Below are positions 43,056-51,312 of a stretch of 64,000 bases of DNA, piece after piece (the first letter of the stretch is position 1; each line of letters begins with the position of its first letter). The stretch lies in NCBI GenBank assembly GCA_934589225.1, contig CAKTNS010000005.1:1-64000 (forward strand), read 5' to 3'. The position numbers were made by a program, and so were the translations under genes. The DNA is from an uncultured Oscillospiraceae bacterium (GTDB taxonomy: Bacteria > Bacillota > Clostridia > Oscillospirales > Oscillospiraceae). Under the pieces are notes generated by a model. The model did no database searches, had not been told where the DNA came from, and worked only from the letters and a program-made list of their open reading frames with translations.

Positions 43056-43218
43056 GGGAAGCTCTGATTAAATCGGCAAGAGCTGGCAGCAAGAGATTTT
43101 GTTTTCAGGCAAGGTTCTAAAAGTGGGGGAATACTTTCTGTATTTCCCACTTTTAGAACCGCAGCATGGAAGCAAATGATCTGCTGTCCAGCCGCAGACG
43201 ATTTATTCAGAGTTTCCC
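43056..43218 (-). repeat. 163-bp palindromic repeat element, copy B
   Basis: Read on the minus strand it starts with the same GGGAAACTCTGAATAAATCG as copy A and ends CGATTTAATCAGAGCTTCCC. The internal arms differ from copy A but in both halves together, e.g. GGTTTG/CAAACC in A is GGTTCT/AGAACC in B, so the hairpin is kept. It lies between coaX, whose stop it supplies, and the ECF gene promoter. Confidence 0.85.
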
Positions 43219-43995
43219 TAAGTTGCGCTGATAGAGGTAGGCAAGGCCCTTGAGGATCATATCCGGGTCATAGCTGTGGGGATGCCGCACCAGACGGTCA
43301 ATGTAGGGCGCGCCGCCGCCGGTGATGACCAGGGTCACCGGGGCTCCCAGCTCCTCCTCAATGGAGCGCACCACCCCGTCAACCAGTGCCGCCGCACCGT
43401 AAACCGCCCCGCTGCGCATACAAGAGGCGGTGTCGATGCCGATGACCCGCTCCGGGGCCTCCAGCTCCAGCTTCGGCAGCTGGGCCGTGTGGGCTCCCAG
43501 GGCTTTGAGACCGGTTTCCATGCCCGCGGCGATAACACCGCCGCAGAACACGGCACCCTCTTTGACCACATTGAAGGTGGTAGCCGTGCCCAGGTCCACT
43601 GTCACCAGCGGCAGGGAGTAATGGGCTGCCGCCCAGGCCGCATCCGCCAGGCGGTCACGGCCCACTTTATGGGGCTCGGGAACCTCCAGGGAAAGCCCCA
43701 AGTCGCTTTCACAGGTCACAATCAACGGCTCCAGCCCGAATACAGACAGCATGGACTCCCGAACGGTATCCAAAACTTTTGGCACCACGCTGGAGATCAC
43801 GATGCCGGTAAAGCTTTCCCGCTCCCGGCCCAGGGCCCGGAGCTTCTTGATAAGCGCCACCGTATAATCCGCCGGATCCCAGTTCTGATCTGTGTCCAGC
43901 TTGGTGGTGAAGATCACACGGTATTCCCCCCGGGGGCTGATGGTCACGCCGCCGAAGGATACAGTGGTATTGCCAATGTCAACTACCAGAATCAT
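43207..43995 (-). CDS. coaX: type III pantothenate kinase
   Basis: 262 residues, ASKHA fold; phosphorylates pantothenate as the first step of CoA synthesis and, unlike type I, is not inhibited by CoA. DIGNT at the N terminus, HKVGRDRLADA and VDLGTATTFNVV are the CoaX motifs. Start 43995 after AGGGGAA. The last codons GKL and the stop (43207-43217) lie inside repeat copy B. Promoter at 44052-44080. Confidence 0.95.
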   Translation of the reverse strand: MILVVDIGNTTVSFGGVTISPRGEYRVIFTTKLDTDQNWDPADYTVALIKKLRALGRERESFTGIVISSVVPKVLDTVRESMLSVFGLEPLIVTCESDLGLSLEVPEPHKVGRDRLADAAWAAAHYSLPLVTVDLGTATTFNVVKEGAVFCGGVIAAGMETGLKALGAHTAQLPKLELEAPERVIGIDTASCMRSGAVYGAAALVDGVVRSIEEELGAPVTLVITGGGAPYIDRLVRHPHSYDPDMILKGLAYLYQRNLGKL

Positions 43996-44051
43996 ATTGA
44001 TTTCCCCTATTATGGAAGGCTCGCCCCGGCACGCCGTGGGCGGCTGGGGAT

Positions 44052-44080
44052 ATTATAACGGGGTTTTGGTTCCTTGGCAA
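44052..44080 (-). promoter_or_regulatory. coaX promoter
   Basis: Minus-strand TTGCCA (44075-44080), 17-nt spacer, TATAAT (44052-44057). Back to back with the coaBC promoter, whose -35 starts 8 bp away. Confidence 0.7.
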
Positions 44081-44087
44081 TACCCAG

Positions 44088-44116
44088 TTGAAAATTCCGG
44101 GTCAATTTGATATACT
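44088..44116 (+). promoter_or_regulatory. coaBC promoter
   Basis: TTGAAA (44088-44093), 17-nt spacer, TATACT (44111-44116). Confidence 0.65.
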
Positions 44117-44148
44117 GGAAGCGAAGAATGAAACAAAGAAGGGATACC

Positions 44149-45348
44149 ATGGAAAATCTACAGGGAAAATGCGTGATTTTAGGTGTCACCGGAGGGATCG
44201 CCGCCTACAAAATGGCCTCCGTTGCCTCCGGACTGCGAAAAGCCGGGGCGGAGGTCCATGTGATCATGACGGAAAACGCCACCAAGTTTATTACCCCCTT
44301 GACCTTTGAGACTCTGACCAACCACCGCTGCGTGGTGGATACCTTTGCCCGGGACTTTCAATACGACGTTGCCCATATTTCCCTTGCAAAGGCGGCAGAC
44401 CTGATCCTCATAGCCCCCGCCACCGCCAACGTCATCGCCAAGCTGGCAAACGGCATTGCCGACGATATGCTGACCACCACGGTGCTGGCGACCCGGTGCA
44501 AAAAGCTGGTGGCCCCCGCCATGAATACCGCCATGCTGGAAAATCCCATTACCCAGGACAATCTCCAAAAGCTCCGCCATTACGGCTTCGGCATCATCGA
44601 ACCCGCCGTGGGAATGCTGGCCTGCAAGGATGTGGGCAGCGGCAAGCTGCCGGAACCGGAAACCCTGCTTGACTGCATCGCCATGGAGCTGGCCCGGGAG
44701 AAGGACCTGGCGGGGCTCCGGCTGACCGTCACCGCCGGGCCCACCCAGGAGGCCCTGGACCCGGTAAGGTATCTGACCAACCACTCCACCGGCCGCATGG
44801 GCTACGCCATTGCCCGGGAAGCCATGCTCCGGGGGGCCCAGGTCACCCTGATTTCCGGCCCCACGGCCCTAAAGCCCGTGCCCGGTGTAAAGACCCTGCC
44901 GGTGGTCTCCGCCAAGGAGATGTTTGAGGCGGTGAAGCAGACGCTGCCGGAAACGGATATTCTCATCAAGGCCGCCGCCGTGGCGGATTACCGCCCGGCA
45001 AGCATTGCCGAGGACAAGGTGAAAAAAACCGATGGGGCCATGTCCATTCCCTTAGAGCGCACCGACGACATTCTGGGCTGGGTCGCCCAAAACCGGCACC
45101 CGGGGCTGTTTGTCTGCGGCTTTTCCATGGAGACCCGGGACATGGTGGCCAATTCCCAGCGAAAACTTCAAAAGAAGCACCTGGATATGATCGTTGCCAA
45201 CAACCTGAAGGTTGCGGGCGCGGGATTTGGGGTGGATACCAACGTGGTCACCATCCTGACCCCTGACGGAATACAGGAGCTGCCCCTCATGGGCAAGGAC
45301 CAGGTCGCCGCAAGGCTGCTGGATGAAATTCTAAGGAGGCGGAAATGA
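44149..45348 (+). CDS. coaBC: phosphopantothenoylcysteine decarboxylase/ligase
   Basis: 399 residues: couples 4'-phosphopantothenate to cysteine (CoaB, CTP) and decarboxylates it (CoaC, FMN). The N-terminal CoaC has GVTGGIAAYK, the active-site His in VAHISLAK, PAMNTAMLENP and the CoaC Cys in GMLACKDVGSGKL. The C-terminal CoaB (about 190-399) has VTAGPTQEALDPVRYLTN and IKAAAVADYRP. Start 44149 after AAGAAGGGA. Overlaps the MATE gene by 4 nt (ATGA). Confidence 0.97.
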   Translation: MENLQGKCVILGVTGGIAAYKMASVASGLRKAGAEVHVIMTENATKFITPLTFETLTNHRCVVDTFARDFQYDVAHISLAKAADLILIAPATANVIAKLANGIADDMLTTTVLATRCKKLVAPAMNTAMLENPITQDNLQKLRHYGFGIIEPAVGMLACKDVGSGKLPEPETLLDCIAMELAREKDLAGLRLTVTAGPTQEALDPVRYLTNHSTGRMGYAIAREAMLRGAQVTLISGPTALKPVPGVKTLPVVSAKEMFEAVKQTLPETDILIKAAAVADYRPASIAEDKVKKTDGAMSIPLERTDDILGWVAQNRHPGLFVCGFSMETRDMVANSQRKLQKKHLDMIVANNLKVAGAGFGVDTNVVTILTPDGIQELPLMGKDQVAARLLDEILRRRK

Positions 45349-46700
45349 ATTCTCACAAACAGAGGACCCAGGCCCTGACCTCCGGCTCCATTCCGGGGTC
45401 CATCCTGCGGTTTGCCCTGCCCTTATTTCTGGGGCAGACCTTGCAGCAGTTTTACAACATGGCCGATGCCTGGGTTATCGGCAACTTTGCAGAGAACAGC
45501 GCCTTCGCCGCGGTGAGCAGCGGTGGCAACCTGACCTTCCTGATTATCGGCTTTTTCAGCGGCATCGGTGTCGGCGGCGGCGTGGTCATTTCCCGGTACT
45601 TTGGTGCCCGGGATAAAACCAGCACCCAGCGGGCCATTCACGCGGACTTCCTCTTTGGCCTCATCGCCTCCCTGGTTGCCACCGTTGCGGGCCTGACCCT
45701 GGTGCCCTGGCTGCTGACCCTGATGAACACCCCGGCGGATGTGCTTCCCTACTCCCTGCAATACTTCCGGGTGTATTTCGGGGGCGTTACCACCATCATC
45801 CTCTACAACATCTGCATGTCCATTATGCAGGCCCAGGGGGACAGCCTCCGGCCTCTATACTACCTCTTTATCTCCTCCGTTGCCAACGTGGTCCTGGACC
45901 TGCTGTTCGTTGCCGTGTTCCACTGGGGCGTAACCGGTGCGGCCATTGCCACGGTCATTGCCCAGGGGCTTAGCGTGGTTCTGTGCCTGGTCCGGATGTG
46001 CCGGGAGCCGGAGGAACATCTGCGGCTGGACTTCCGGAAGCTCTATTGGGACAAGGAAATGATGCGGCGGATCATCCAGCAGGGCCTGCCTACCGGCGTA
46101 CAGAACGCGGTGATCAGCCTGGGCAATGTGGTCATTCAGTCCAACATCAATTCCTTCGGTGCCAACGCCATGAGCGGGCAAGGGGCCTATTCCAAAATTG
46201 AGGGCTTCGCCTTCCTGTCCGTGACCTCCATGAGCATGACCCTGCCCACCTTTGTAAGCCAGAATCTGGGAGCCGGAAACGTGCCCCGGGCCAAAAAGGG
46301 TGCCCTCTTCGGGACCCTCACCACCATGGTGGCGGCGGAAATCACCGGTGTGCTCATGTACATCTTCATCCCCCAGCTTCTCCGGCTCTTCATCAGCGAC
46401 CCGGAGGCCATTGCCTACGGCATCATCCACGCAAGAGTGGACACCCTTTTCTACTGTCTGCTGGCCCTGGCCCACTGTGCGGCAGGCGTTCTCCGGGGCT
46501 GCGGAAAATCCACGGTGCCCATGGTGGTCATGCTCAGCTGCTGGTGTGTGCTGCGGAGTATTTACGTCACCGTGATTCTCCGCTTTATCCACGAATTCCG
46601 CATGATCTCCTGGGCCTACCCCATTACCTGGGGCGTTTCCTGCATCCTCTTTGTGTTCTATCTGTACCGCCTGAATTGGGAACGGGACGCAAAAATCTGA
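45345..46700 (+). CDS. MATE family efflux transporter
   Basis: 451 residues, 12 membrane helices, typical MATE layout with the MADAWVIGNFAENSAFAAVS segment, cut here, and the second-half repeat IIQQGLPTGVQNAVISLGN. Start 45345, AAGGAGG 7 nt upstream inside coaBC, so translation is coupled. Not especially close to the MATE protein at 24684. Substrate unknown; association with CoaBC is likely only operon convenience. Confidence 0.88.
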   Translation: MNSHKQRTQALTSGSIPGSILRFALPLFLGQTLQQFYNMADAWVIGNFAENSAFAAVSSGGNLTFLIIGFFSGIGVGGGVVISRYFGARDKTSTQRAIHADFLFGLIASLVATVAGLTLVPWLLTLMNTPADVLPYSLQYFRVYFGGVTTIILYNICMSIMQAQGDSLRPLYYLFISSVANVVLDLLFVAVFHWGVTGAAIATVIAQGLSVVLCLVRMCREPEEHLRLDFRKLYWDKEMMRRIIQQGLPTGVQNAVISLGNVVIQSNINSFGANAMSGQGAYSKIEGFAFLSVTSMSMTLPTFVSQNLGAGNVPRAKKGALFGTLTTMVAAEITGVLMYIFIPQLLRLFISDPEAIAYGIIHARVDTLFYCLLALAHCAAGVLRGCGKSTVPMVVMLSCWCVLRSIYVTVILRFIHEFRMISWAYPITWGVSCILFVFYLYRLNWERDAKI

Positions 46701-46719
46701 TCCATGCGCACCATAAATA

Positions 46720-46756
46720 GGCCGTACCGCCAAATGCAGCGGTACGGCCTTGTTTT
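46720..46756. terminator. two-way terminator between MATE and exonuclease genes
   Basis: Eleven-pair stem GGCCGTACCGC / GCGGTACGGCC, then TTGTTTT. Confidence 0.85.
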
Positions 46757-47423
46757 ATGGAATATCCTCTGTGTAGCGGCAGGCGGGGTAGGCGGTGCAG
46801 CCGTAAAAGCTGCCAAACCTTCCCCGGCGTTTTGCCATGGGGGCCCCGCAGCGGGGGCAGCACTTTTGAGGAAGCCCTTCCGGCTCCCTTGCCAGCAGCT
46901 CAAAGACCTGCTGGTTCATTTTGCAGTCGTTCAGGGCCCGGTGAGCCCCAAAGGTGGAGAGGCTGTAGTGCTCCGCCAGAGCTGTCAAGCGGTAGCTGGA
47001 TAGCCCCGCCAGACGGCAGCGGGCAAAGCGCAGGGTATCCACATAGTCGTTTCCCGGCACCATGCCGAACCGGGTCCGGCAATCCCGGGCCAGGAATTTC
47101 AGGTCAAACCGTTCAATGTTGTGGCCAACCAGCACATCGTCCCCGAAAAACCTCAAAAATTCCGGCAAAATCTCCTCCATGGTCGGGGCATCTTTTACCA
47201 TGTCATCGGTAATGTTGTTCACCTGGCTGGCCCCGTAGGGAATGGGCCGACCGGGGTTTACCAATGTAGAAAAGCTGTCCACAATGTTTCCCTGCCGGAC
47301 TTTTACAGCGGAAATTTCAATCACATCATCACTGTTGCAGGAAATTCCCGTGGTTTCCAAATCAAACAGTACATAATCCGGCACATAACAGTTCAGGCTT
47401 TTCCCCTGGGTATAAGCAAGCAT
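46755..47423 (-). CDS. DnaQ-type 3'-5' exonuclease with topoisomerase zinc finger
   Basis: 222 residues. DEDDh exonuclease domain (about 15-180): LFDLETTGI, GHNIERFDLKFL and HRALNDCKM carry the acidic residues and His. A C-terminal four-Cys finger (about 188-219, CCPRCGAPM, GSFYGCTAYPAC) is of the kind found at the end of topoisomerase I. The finger suggests binding to single-stranded DNA. It is an accessory nuclease rather than the PolC-linked proofreader. Start 47423 after GGGAG. Last gene of a five-gene run from 50869. Confidence 0.85.
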   Translation of the reverse strand: MLAYTQGKSLNCYVPDYVLFDLETTGISCNSDDVIEISAVKVRQGNIVDSFSTLVNPGRPIPYGASQVNNITDDMVKDAPTMEEILPEFLRFFGDDVLVGHNIERFDLKFLARDCRTRFGMVPGNDYVDTLRFARCRLAGLSSYRLTALAEHYSLSTFGAHRALNDCKMNQQVFELLAREPEGLPQKCCPRCGAPMAKRRGRFGSFYGCTAYPACRYTEDIP

Positions 47424-47446
47424 TCTTTTCTCCCGTTCTCTTTTTC

Positions 47447-48565
47447 TCAGTTCTGTTTCGGTTCTTCAAAGGTCTCTGCCACTTTTTGAAGCAGCTCCCG
47501 GATGGGCAGGTGCTGGGGGCAGATCTGCTCGCATTGGCCGCAGCCGACACAGTCCGAGGCCTTCCCCGCCTCCCGGGTGTGGACCTCATAGTAAAATGTC
47601 CCGTCCCAGTTTTGAAGGGTCCGGCTTCTGTTCATCACCGCAAACAGGTCCGGAATGTGGATGTGCTGGGGGCAGCCCTTTTCACAATACCGGCAGGCCG
47701 TACAGCTGATCTGATCCATTTTCCGGAACACCTGGCAGACCTGGTGAATGGCCTGCTGCTCTTTTTCATTCAGCGGCTTCAAGTCCATCATATACTCCGT
47801 ATTGTCCCGGACCTGCTCCAAAGAGCTCATACCGGAGAGGACCATCTTTACATTTTCAAACCCCGCCGCAAAGCGGATAGCGTAGCTGGCGTAGCTGCCC
47901 CCATGCAGGTCATCCAGAATTCTGGCCGCTTCCTCCGGCAGCTGGGTCAGGCGCCCGCCCTTCACCGGCTCCATGACCAGCACCGGCTTTCCGAAGCGTT
48001 GGCAGACCTCATAGCAGGCCCGGCTCTGAATGGCCGCATCCTCATAATCCAGGTAATTGAATTGCAGCTGCACCACCTCGATTTGGGGATACTCCGTCAG
48101 AATCTCTTCCAGGAATGCCGCCGTATCGTGGAAGGAAATGCCCACATGCTTTACAAGGCCCTCCTCTTTCAGCTGGAAGGCCGTCTCATAGGCCCGGCAT
48201 TTCCGGTAATGGTCATAGTTCTCCCGGCACTGGGAGTGCATCAGGTAAATGTCAAAGTATTCCACACCGCAGTCCCGGAGCTGCTGAAGGGCCAAGGGAC
48301 GAATGTCCTCCTGGGTCTGAAAGCAGTTGCCGGACAGCTTGTCGGTAAGGATGTAGCGGTCTCTGGGATAGCGGCTGGTCAGGCACTGCCGGAGATAACC
48401 TTCTGCCTTGCCCTCCAGATAGGGCCGGGCCACATCGAAGTAGCGAAAGCCCCGGGCTAAAAACAGGTCCACCATTTCCTTGGTCTGCTCCAAATCCACC
48501 TGTCCGTCCTTCTGGGGCAGGCGCATAAAGCCGAAGCCCAGTTTCTGATGTTTGGGTTCCATCAT
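47447..48565 (-). CDS. aldo-keto reductase with two 4Fe-4S clusters
   Basis: 372 residues. AKR barrel (about 1-270): FGFMRLPQKDG at the start, the DIYLMHS segment and RYFDVARPYLEGKAE (active Tyr/Asp/Lys/His set not checked one by one). The C-terminal ferredoxin-like part has CTACRYCEKGCP and CVGCGQCEQICP, two 4Fe-4S motifs, as in a known AKR subgroup of anaerobes. Start 48565; a second ATG follows at 48562. Substrate unknown. 11 nt past the Cys-rich gene. Confidence 0.85.
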   Translation of the reverse strand: MMEPKHQKLGFGFMRLPQKDGQVDLEQTKEMVDLFLARGFRYFDVARPYLEGKAEGYLRQCLTSRYPRDRYILTDKLSGNCFQTQEDIRPLALQQLRDCGVEYFDIYLMHSQCRENYDHYRKCRAYETAFQLKEEGLVKHVGISFHDTAAFLEEILTEYPQIEVVQLQFNYLDYEDAAIQSRACYEVCQRFGKPVLVMEPVKGGRLTQLPEEAARILDDLHGGSYASYAIRFAAGFENVKMVLSGMSSLEQVRDNTEYMMDLKPLNEKEQQAIHQVCQVFRKMDQISCTACRYCEKGCPQHIHIPDLFAVMNRSRTLQNWDGTFYYEVHTREAGKASDCVGCGQCEQICPQHLPIRELLQKVAETFEEPKQN

Positions 48566-48576
48566 TGTCTCCCCTT

Positions 48577-48837
48577 TCAGTCTTTCTTTCGTGCCAGCTC
48601 CAAAATGCCGCTCATTTTGGAGCAGATTTCCCCGTAATTCTCCCGTCTGTGGGGCTTTAAGCACCGGGAGCAATCCTTAATGCCCTTGACCGTGTAGGTG
48701 AAGCTGCCGCCGCACTTGTCCCCCAGGGCGTACAGGGGGCAGTAGCAAAACAGGCAGCTGAAGGTTTCCGGGTCTGCTGCCTGGTGGCAGGGATAGTATT
48801 CACATTCCCGGTTCTGAAAAAAATCATAATGGCTCAT
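48577..48837 (-). CDS. cysteine-rich small domain protein
   Basis: 86 residues, 9 Cys, among them NRECEYYPCH, FSCLFCYCPLY, DKCGG, KDCSRCLKPHR and GEICSKM; the pattern is the cysteine-rich small domain seen in Clostridia, sometimes beside cobalamin or metal genes. Probably binds metal. AAGGAAAG precedes the start at 48837, which overlaps the end of the RluA gene by 14 nt. Function unknown. Confidence 0.75.
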   Translation of the reverse strand: MSHYDFFQNRECEYYPCHQAADPETFSCLFCYCPLYALGDKCGGSFTYTVKGIKDCSRCLKPHRRENYGEICSKMSGILELARKKD

Positions 48838-49483
48838 GGCTTTCCTTCCTCTCTTTCATGATCCAGGGGGCGCTTTCCGGCGGCTCCTTGGTAAATTCCA
48901 TGGGCTCCCCGGTTGTGGGGTGGGAGAAGCCCAGACGGTAGGACCACAGGGCAATTTCGCAGGGGTCATTCCGCTCCGAATACTTCCGCTCTCCGTACAG
49001 GGGCATCCCCCGAGAGGCAAACTGGACCCGGATCTGATGGGTCCTTCCGGTGTGCAGCCGCACCAGCACCTTGGCCCGATCCGCCTCCGCAGCCAGGACC
49101 TTGTAATCCAGCACCGCCTCCTGAATGCCCTTTCCCGGCTCCGGGGCGACGAAGGTCATTTTCCGGGCTTTATCCCGGCCCAACAGGTCCCGGAAGGTGC
49201 CCTCTGGCGCCGAAGGCCCTCCATGGACCACGGCGAAATATTCCTTTTGGAAGGTGCCCTCCCGAATCTGGCGGGACAGCTCCGAGGCGGCGGCCGGATT
49301 TCTTGCCAGCACCATCAGGCCGCTGACCACCCGGTCCAGCCGGTGAACCGTCCGCACATCCGCCTTGGGGTCTCCCAGCTCCTGCCGCACAAGCTCCGGC
49401 AGGCCGCCGGGCTCATCGGTAGAGAGCACCCGGGGCGGCTTTACACAGACCAGGATGTCCCGGTCCTTATATAGAATTTCCAT
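48824..49483 (-). CDS. RluA-family pseudouridine synthase
   Basis: 219 residues without an N-terminal S4 domain. VHRLDRVVSGLMVLARN contains the catalytic Asp, and LHTGRTHQIRVQF, KYSERNDP are family motifs. Modifies uridines in rRNA or tRNA; the site is not predictable here. Start 49483 after GAGGTGA, 9 nt after the AGCS stop. AT-type features are absent, so a core gene. Confidence 0.9.
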   Translation of the reverse strand: MEILYKDRDILVCVKPPRVLSTDEPGGLPELVRQELGDPKADVRTVHRLDRVVSGLMVLARNPAAASELSRQIREGTFQKEYFAVVHGGPSAPEGTFRDLLGRDKARKMTFVAPEPGKGIQEAVLDYKVLAAEADRAKVLVRLHTGRTHQIRVQFASRGMPLYGERKYSERNDPCEIALWSYRLGFSHPTTGEPMEFTKEPPESAPWIMKERKESHEPL

Positions 49484-49492
49484 AACTTCACC

Positions 49493-50869
49493 TCATCGAC
49501 TCGTTTCTATTTTATCAAAGCAATCCCCGGATTGCAAGGACTTTTCCCGGGTCAACCGGCCCAGCTCCGGACTTAAGGCCAGAAGGGCCGCCAGATTGGG
49601 AAGGGCCATAAGGCCGTTGAAAATTTCCGCCAGAAGCCACAAGGTCTTCGTCCGCAGCACCGCCCCCAGGACCACACCGGCCATTTGCAGCCACACAAAT
49701 CCCTTCCAGAAGCCGGGGCCGAACAAAAACTGGCCGCACCGGGCTCCGTAAAGCCCCCAGCCTAAGACCGTGGCAAAAGCGAAAATCCCCAGATACACCG
49801 TCAGCAGCCCCACCGCCCAGCCGCCGCAGGACTTTTGGAACACCTGGGCCGCCAGTGCCGCCCCCCGGTCTTCCCCATAGGGGACGGAAACGCCGCTGGT
49901 AAGCACCGCCAGCGCCGTCAGGGTGCAGATCACCAGGGTGTCTACAAACACCTCGATGAGCCCCAGCATCCCCAGCTCCACGGGGCTTCCCTCCTCCGCC
50001 CCGGCGTAGGCCATGGAGGCGGTACCCATACCCGCCTCGTTGGTAAAAATCCCCCGGGCGCAGCCGGTGCGGAGGCTGGCAAAAAGGGCCCCAATGCAGC
50101 CGCCGGTAACCGCCCCGGGGTTCCAGGCCCCCAGGAAAATGGCCCGAAGGGCCCCGGGGATGGCCCCCCGGCAGCGAAGAAGCACCACCAGGCACAGTCC
50201 CACATACCCCGCCGCTGCCCAAGGGACCAGTTTTTCCACCACTTTCCCGATGCCCCCGGCACCTCCGGAGAGTACCCTTCCAATGCCCGCCGCCAGAATG
50301 AGCCCCAAAAACAGGTCCACCCAAAGGCTTTCCTTCCCGCCCCAGAAAACCCGCAGGCTGTTGAAGGCCCCCACCACCGCATTGATCTGGGTGGCGTTTC
50401 CCACCCCAAAGGCGGCGATCAAGCCAAAGGCGCAGTACATTACCGCCAGAAAGCGGAACTTAGAAGACAGGCCCCCCTCGATCATATACATGGGGCCGCC
50501 CCATCTCTCCCCTGCCCGGGTCACGGCATAGCGGCGGGCCAGAGTCACCTCCGCGAATTTGGTGCCCATGCCCAGAAGGCCGCATACCCACATCCAGAAA
50601 ATTGCCCCGGGCCCCCCCAGGCAGATGGCACCGGCCACCCCCACAATATTTCCCGTGCCCACCGTTGCAGCCAGAGCCGTGCAAAGGGCCTGAAAGGCTG
50701 TGACCCCCTCTCCCCGGCGGCTGGTTTTCAGCAGAGCGAAGGCCTTGGGCAGCAGCCGCAGCTGGGGAAATCCGGCGCAAACCGTCAGATATGCCCCGGC
50801 CCCCACCAGCAGCCAAAGTATCGGCCCACCCCATAGGGCCTCGTAAACACGTTGCAGGAATAACAGCAT
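49493..50869 (-). CDS. AGCS family sodium:amino acid symporter
   Basis: 458 residues, about 11 membrane helices. TALAATVGTGNIVGVAGAI and GIFTNEAGMGTASMAYAG are the alanine/glycine:cation symporter motifs. Imports alanine or glycine with Na+ in the family. Start 50869 after GGGGAGGG. First gene of the run AGCS-rluA-Cys-rich-AKR-exonuclease, with gaps of 9, -14, 11 and 23 nt. Its own promoter could not be identified with confidence. Confidence 0.9.
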   Translation of the reverse strand: MLLFLQRVYEALWGGPILWLLVGAGAYLTVCAGFPQLRLLPKAFALLKTSRRGEGVTAFQALCTALAATVGTGNIVGVAGAICLGGPGAIFWMWVCGLLGMGTKFAEVTLARRYAVTRAGERWGGPMYMIEGGLSSKFRFLAVMYCAFGLIAAFGVGNATQINAVVGAFNSLRVFWGGKESLWVDLFLGLILAAGIGRVLSGGAGGIGKVVEKLVPWAAAGYVGLCLVVLLRCRGAIPGALRAIFLGAWNPGAVTGGCIGALFASLRTGCARGIFTNEAGMGTASMAYAGAEEGSPVELGMLGLIEVFVDTLVICTLTALAVLTSGVSVPYGEDRGAALAAQVFQKSCGGWAVGLLTVYLGIFAFATVLGWGLYGARCGQFLFGPGFWKGFVWLQMAGVVLGAVLRTKTLWLLAEIFNGLMALPNLAALLALSPELGRLTREKSLQSGDCFDKIETSR

Positions 50870-50920
50870 GTACCCTCCCCGGAAAGCTCCGAATGCTTTT
50901 CAAAACCGATTTTTCAAAAG

Positions 50921-50956
50921 AAAAGCAGCCGCTATTTTTCCTTAGCAGCTGCTTTT
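50921..50956 (-). terminator. terminator of the truA operon
   Basis: Thirteen-base arms AAAAGCAGCCGCT / AGCAGCTGCTTTT with one G-U pair, ending in T on the minus strand. Confidence 0.8.
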
Positions 50957-50970
50957 GTAATGTATTTGGC

Positions 50971-51312
50971 TTATTCCCAGGTGGCCCAGATTTCCGGGCA
51001 GTAGCCCACGGTTGCCTTGTTTCCGTTGCGGACCACCGGGGTCTTCATCAGCAGGGGATCTTCAAAGACCTTGTCCTCTTTTGTCCGGGCGTCGGACATG
51101 TACTTCATATTGGTGACCTCCTGGGATTTATTCTCCCAGTCGATGAGGTTGTCAATGCCCCCCAGGGCTCTCACCACGCTGTCAAACTCTCTGCCGGACA
51201 TGCCATAGCGCTTTAAGTCAATGGACTGAAAAGAGATCCGGCGCTCTTTAAAATACCGCTCCGCCTTTTTGGTGTCGAAGCATTTGCTTTTTCCGAAAAT
51301 CTGGATGTTCAA
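50971..51312 (-). CDS. Spx/ArsC-like protein
   Basis: 113 residues of the arsenate reductase/Spx thioredoxin-like family. FGKSKCFDTKKAERYFKERR has the N-terminal Cys but not a CxxC pair, and LLMKTPVVRNGN is the conserved cis-Pro loop region. It is probably a Spx-like stress or an ArsC-like reductase; which is open. The start is TTG at 51312, with GGAGG 7 nt upstream, overlapping the truA stop as TTGA; translation is probably coupled. Confidence 0.8.
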   Translation of the reverse strand: MNIQIFGKSKCFDTKKAERYFKERRISFQSIDLKRYGMSGREFDSVVRALGGIDNLIDWENKSQEVTNMKYMSDARTKEDKVFEDPLLMKTPVVRNGNKATVGYCPEIWATWE

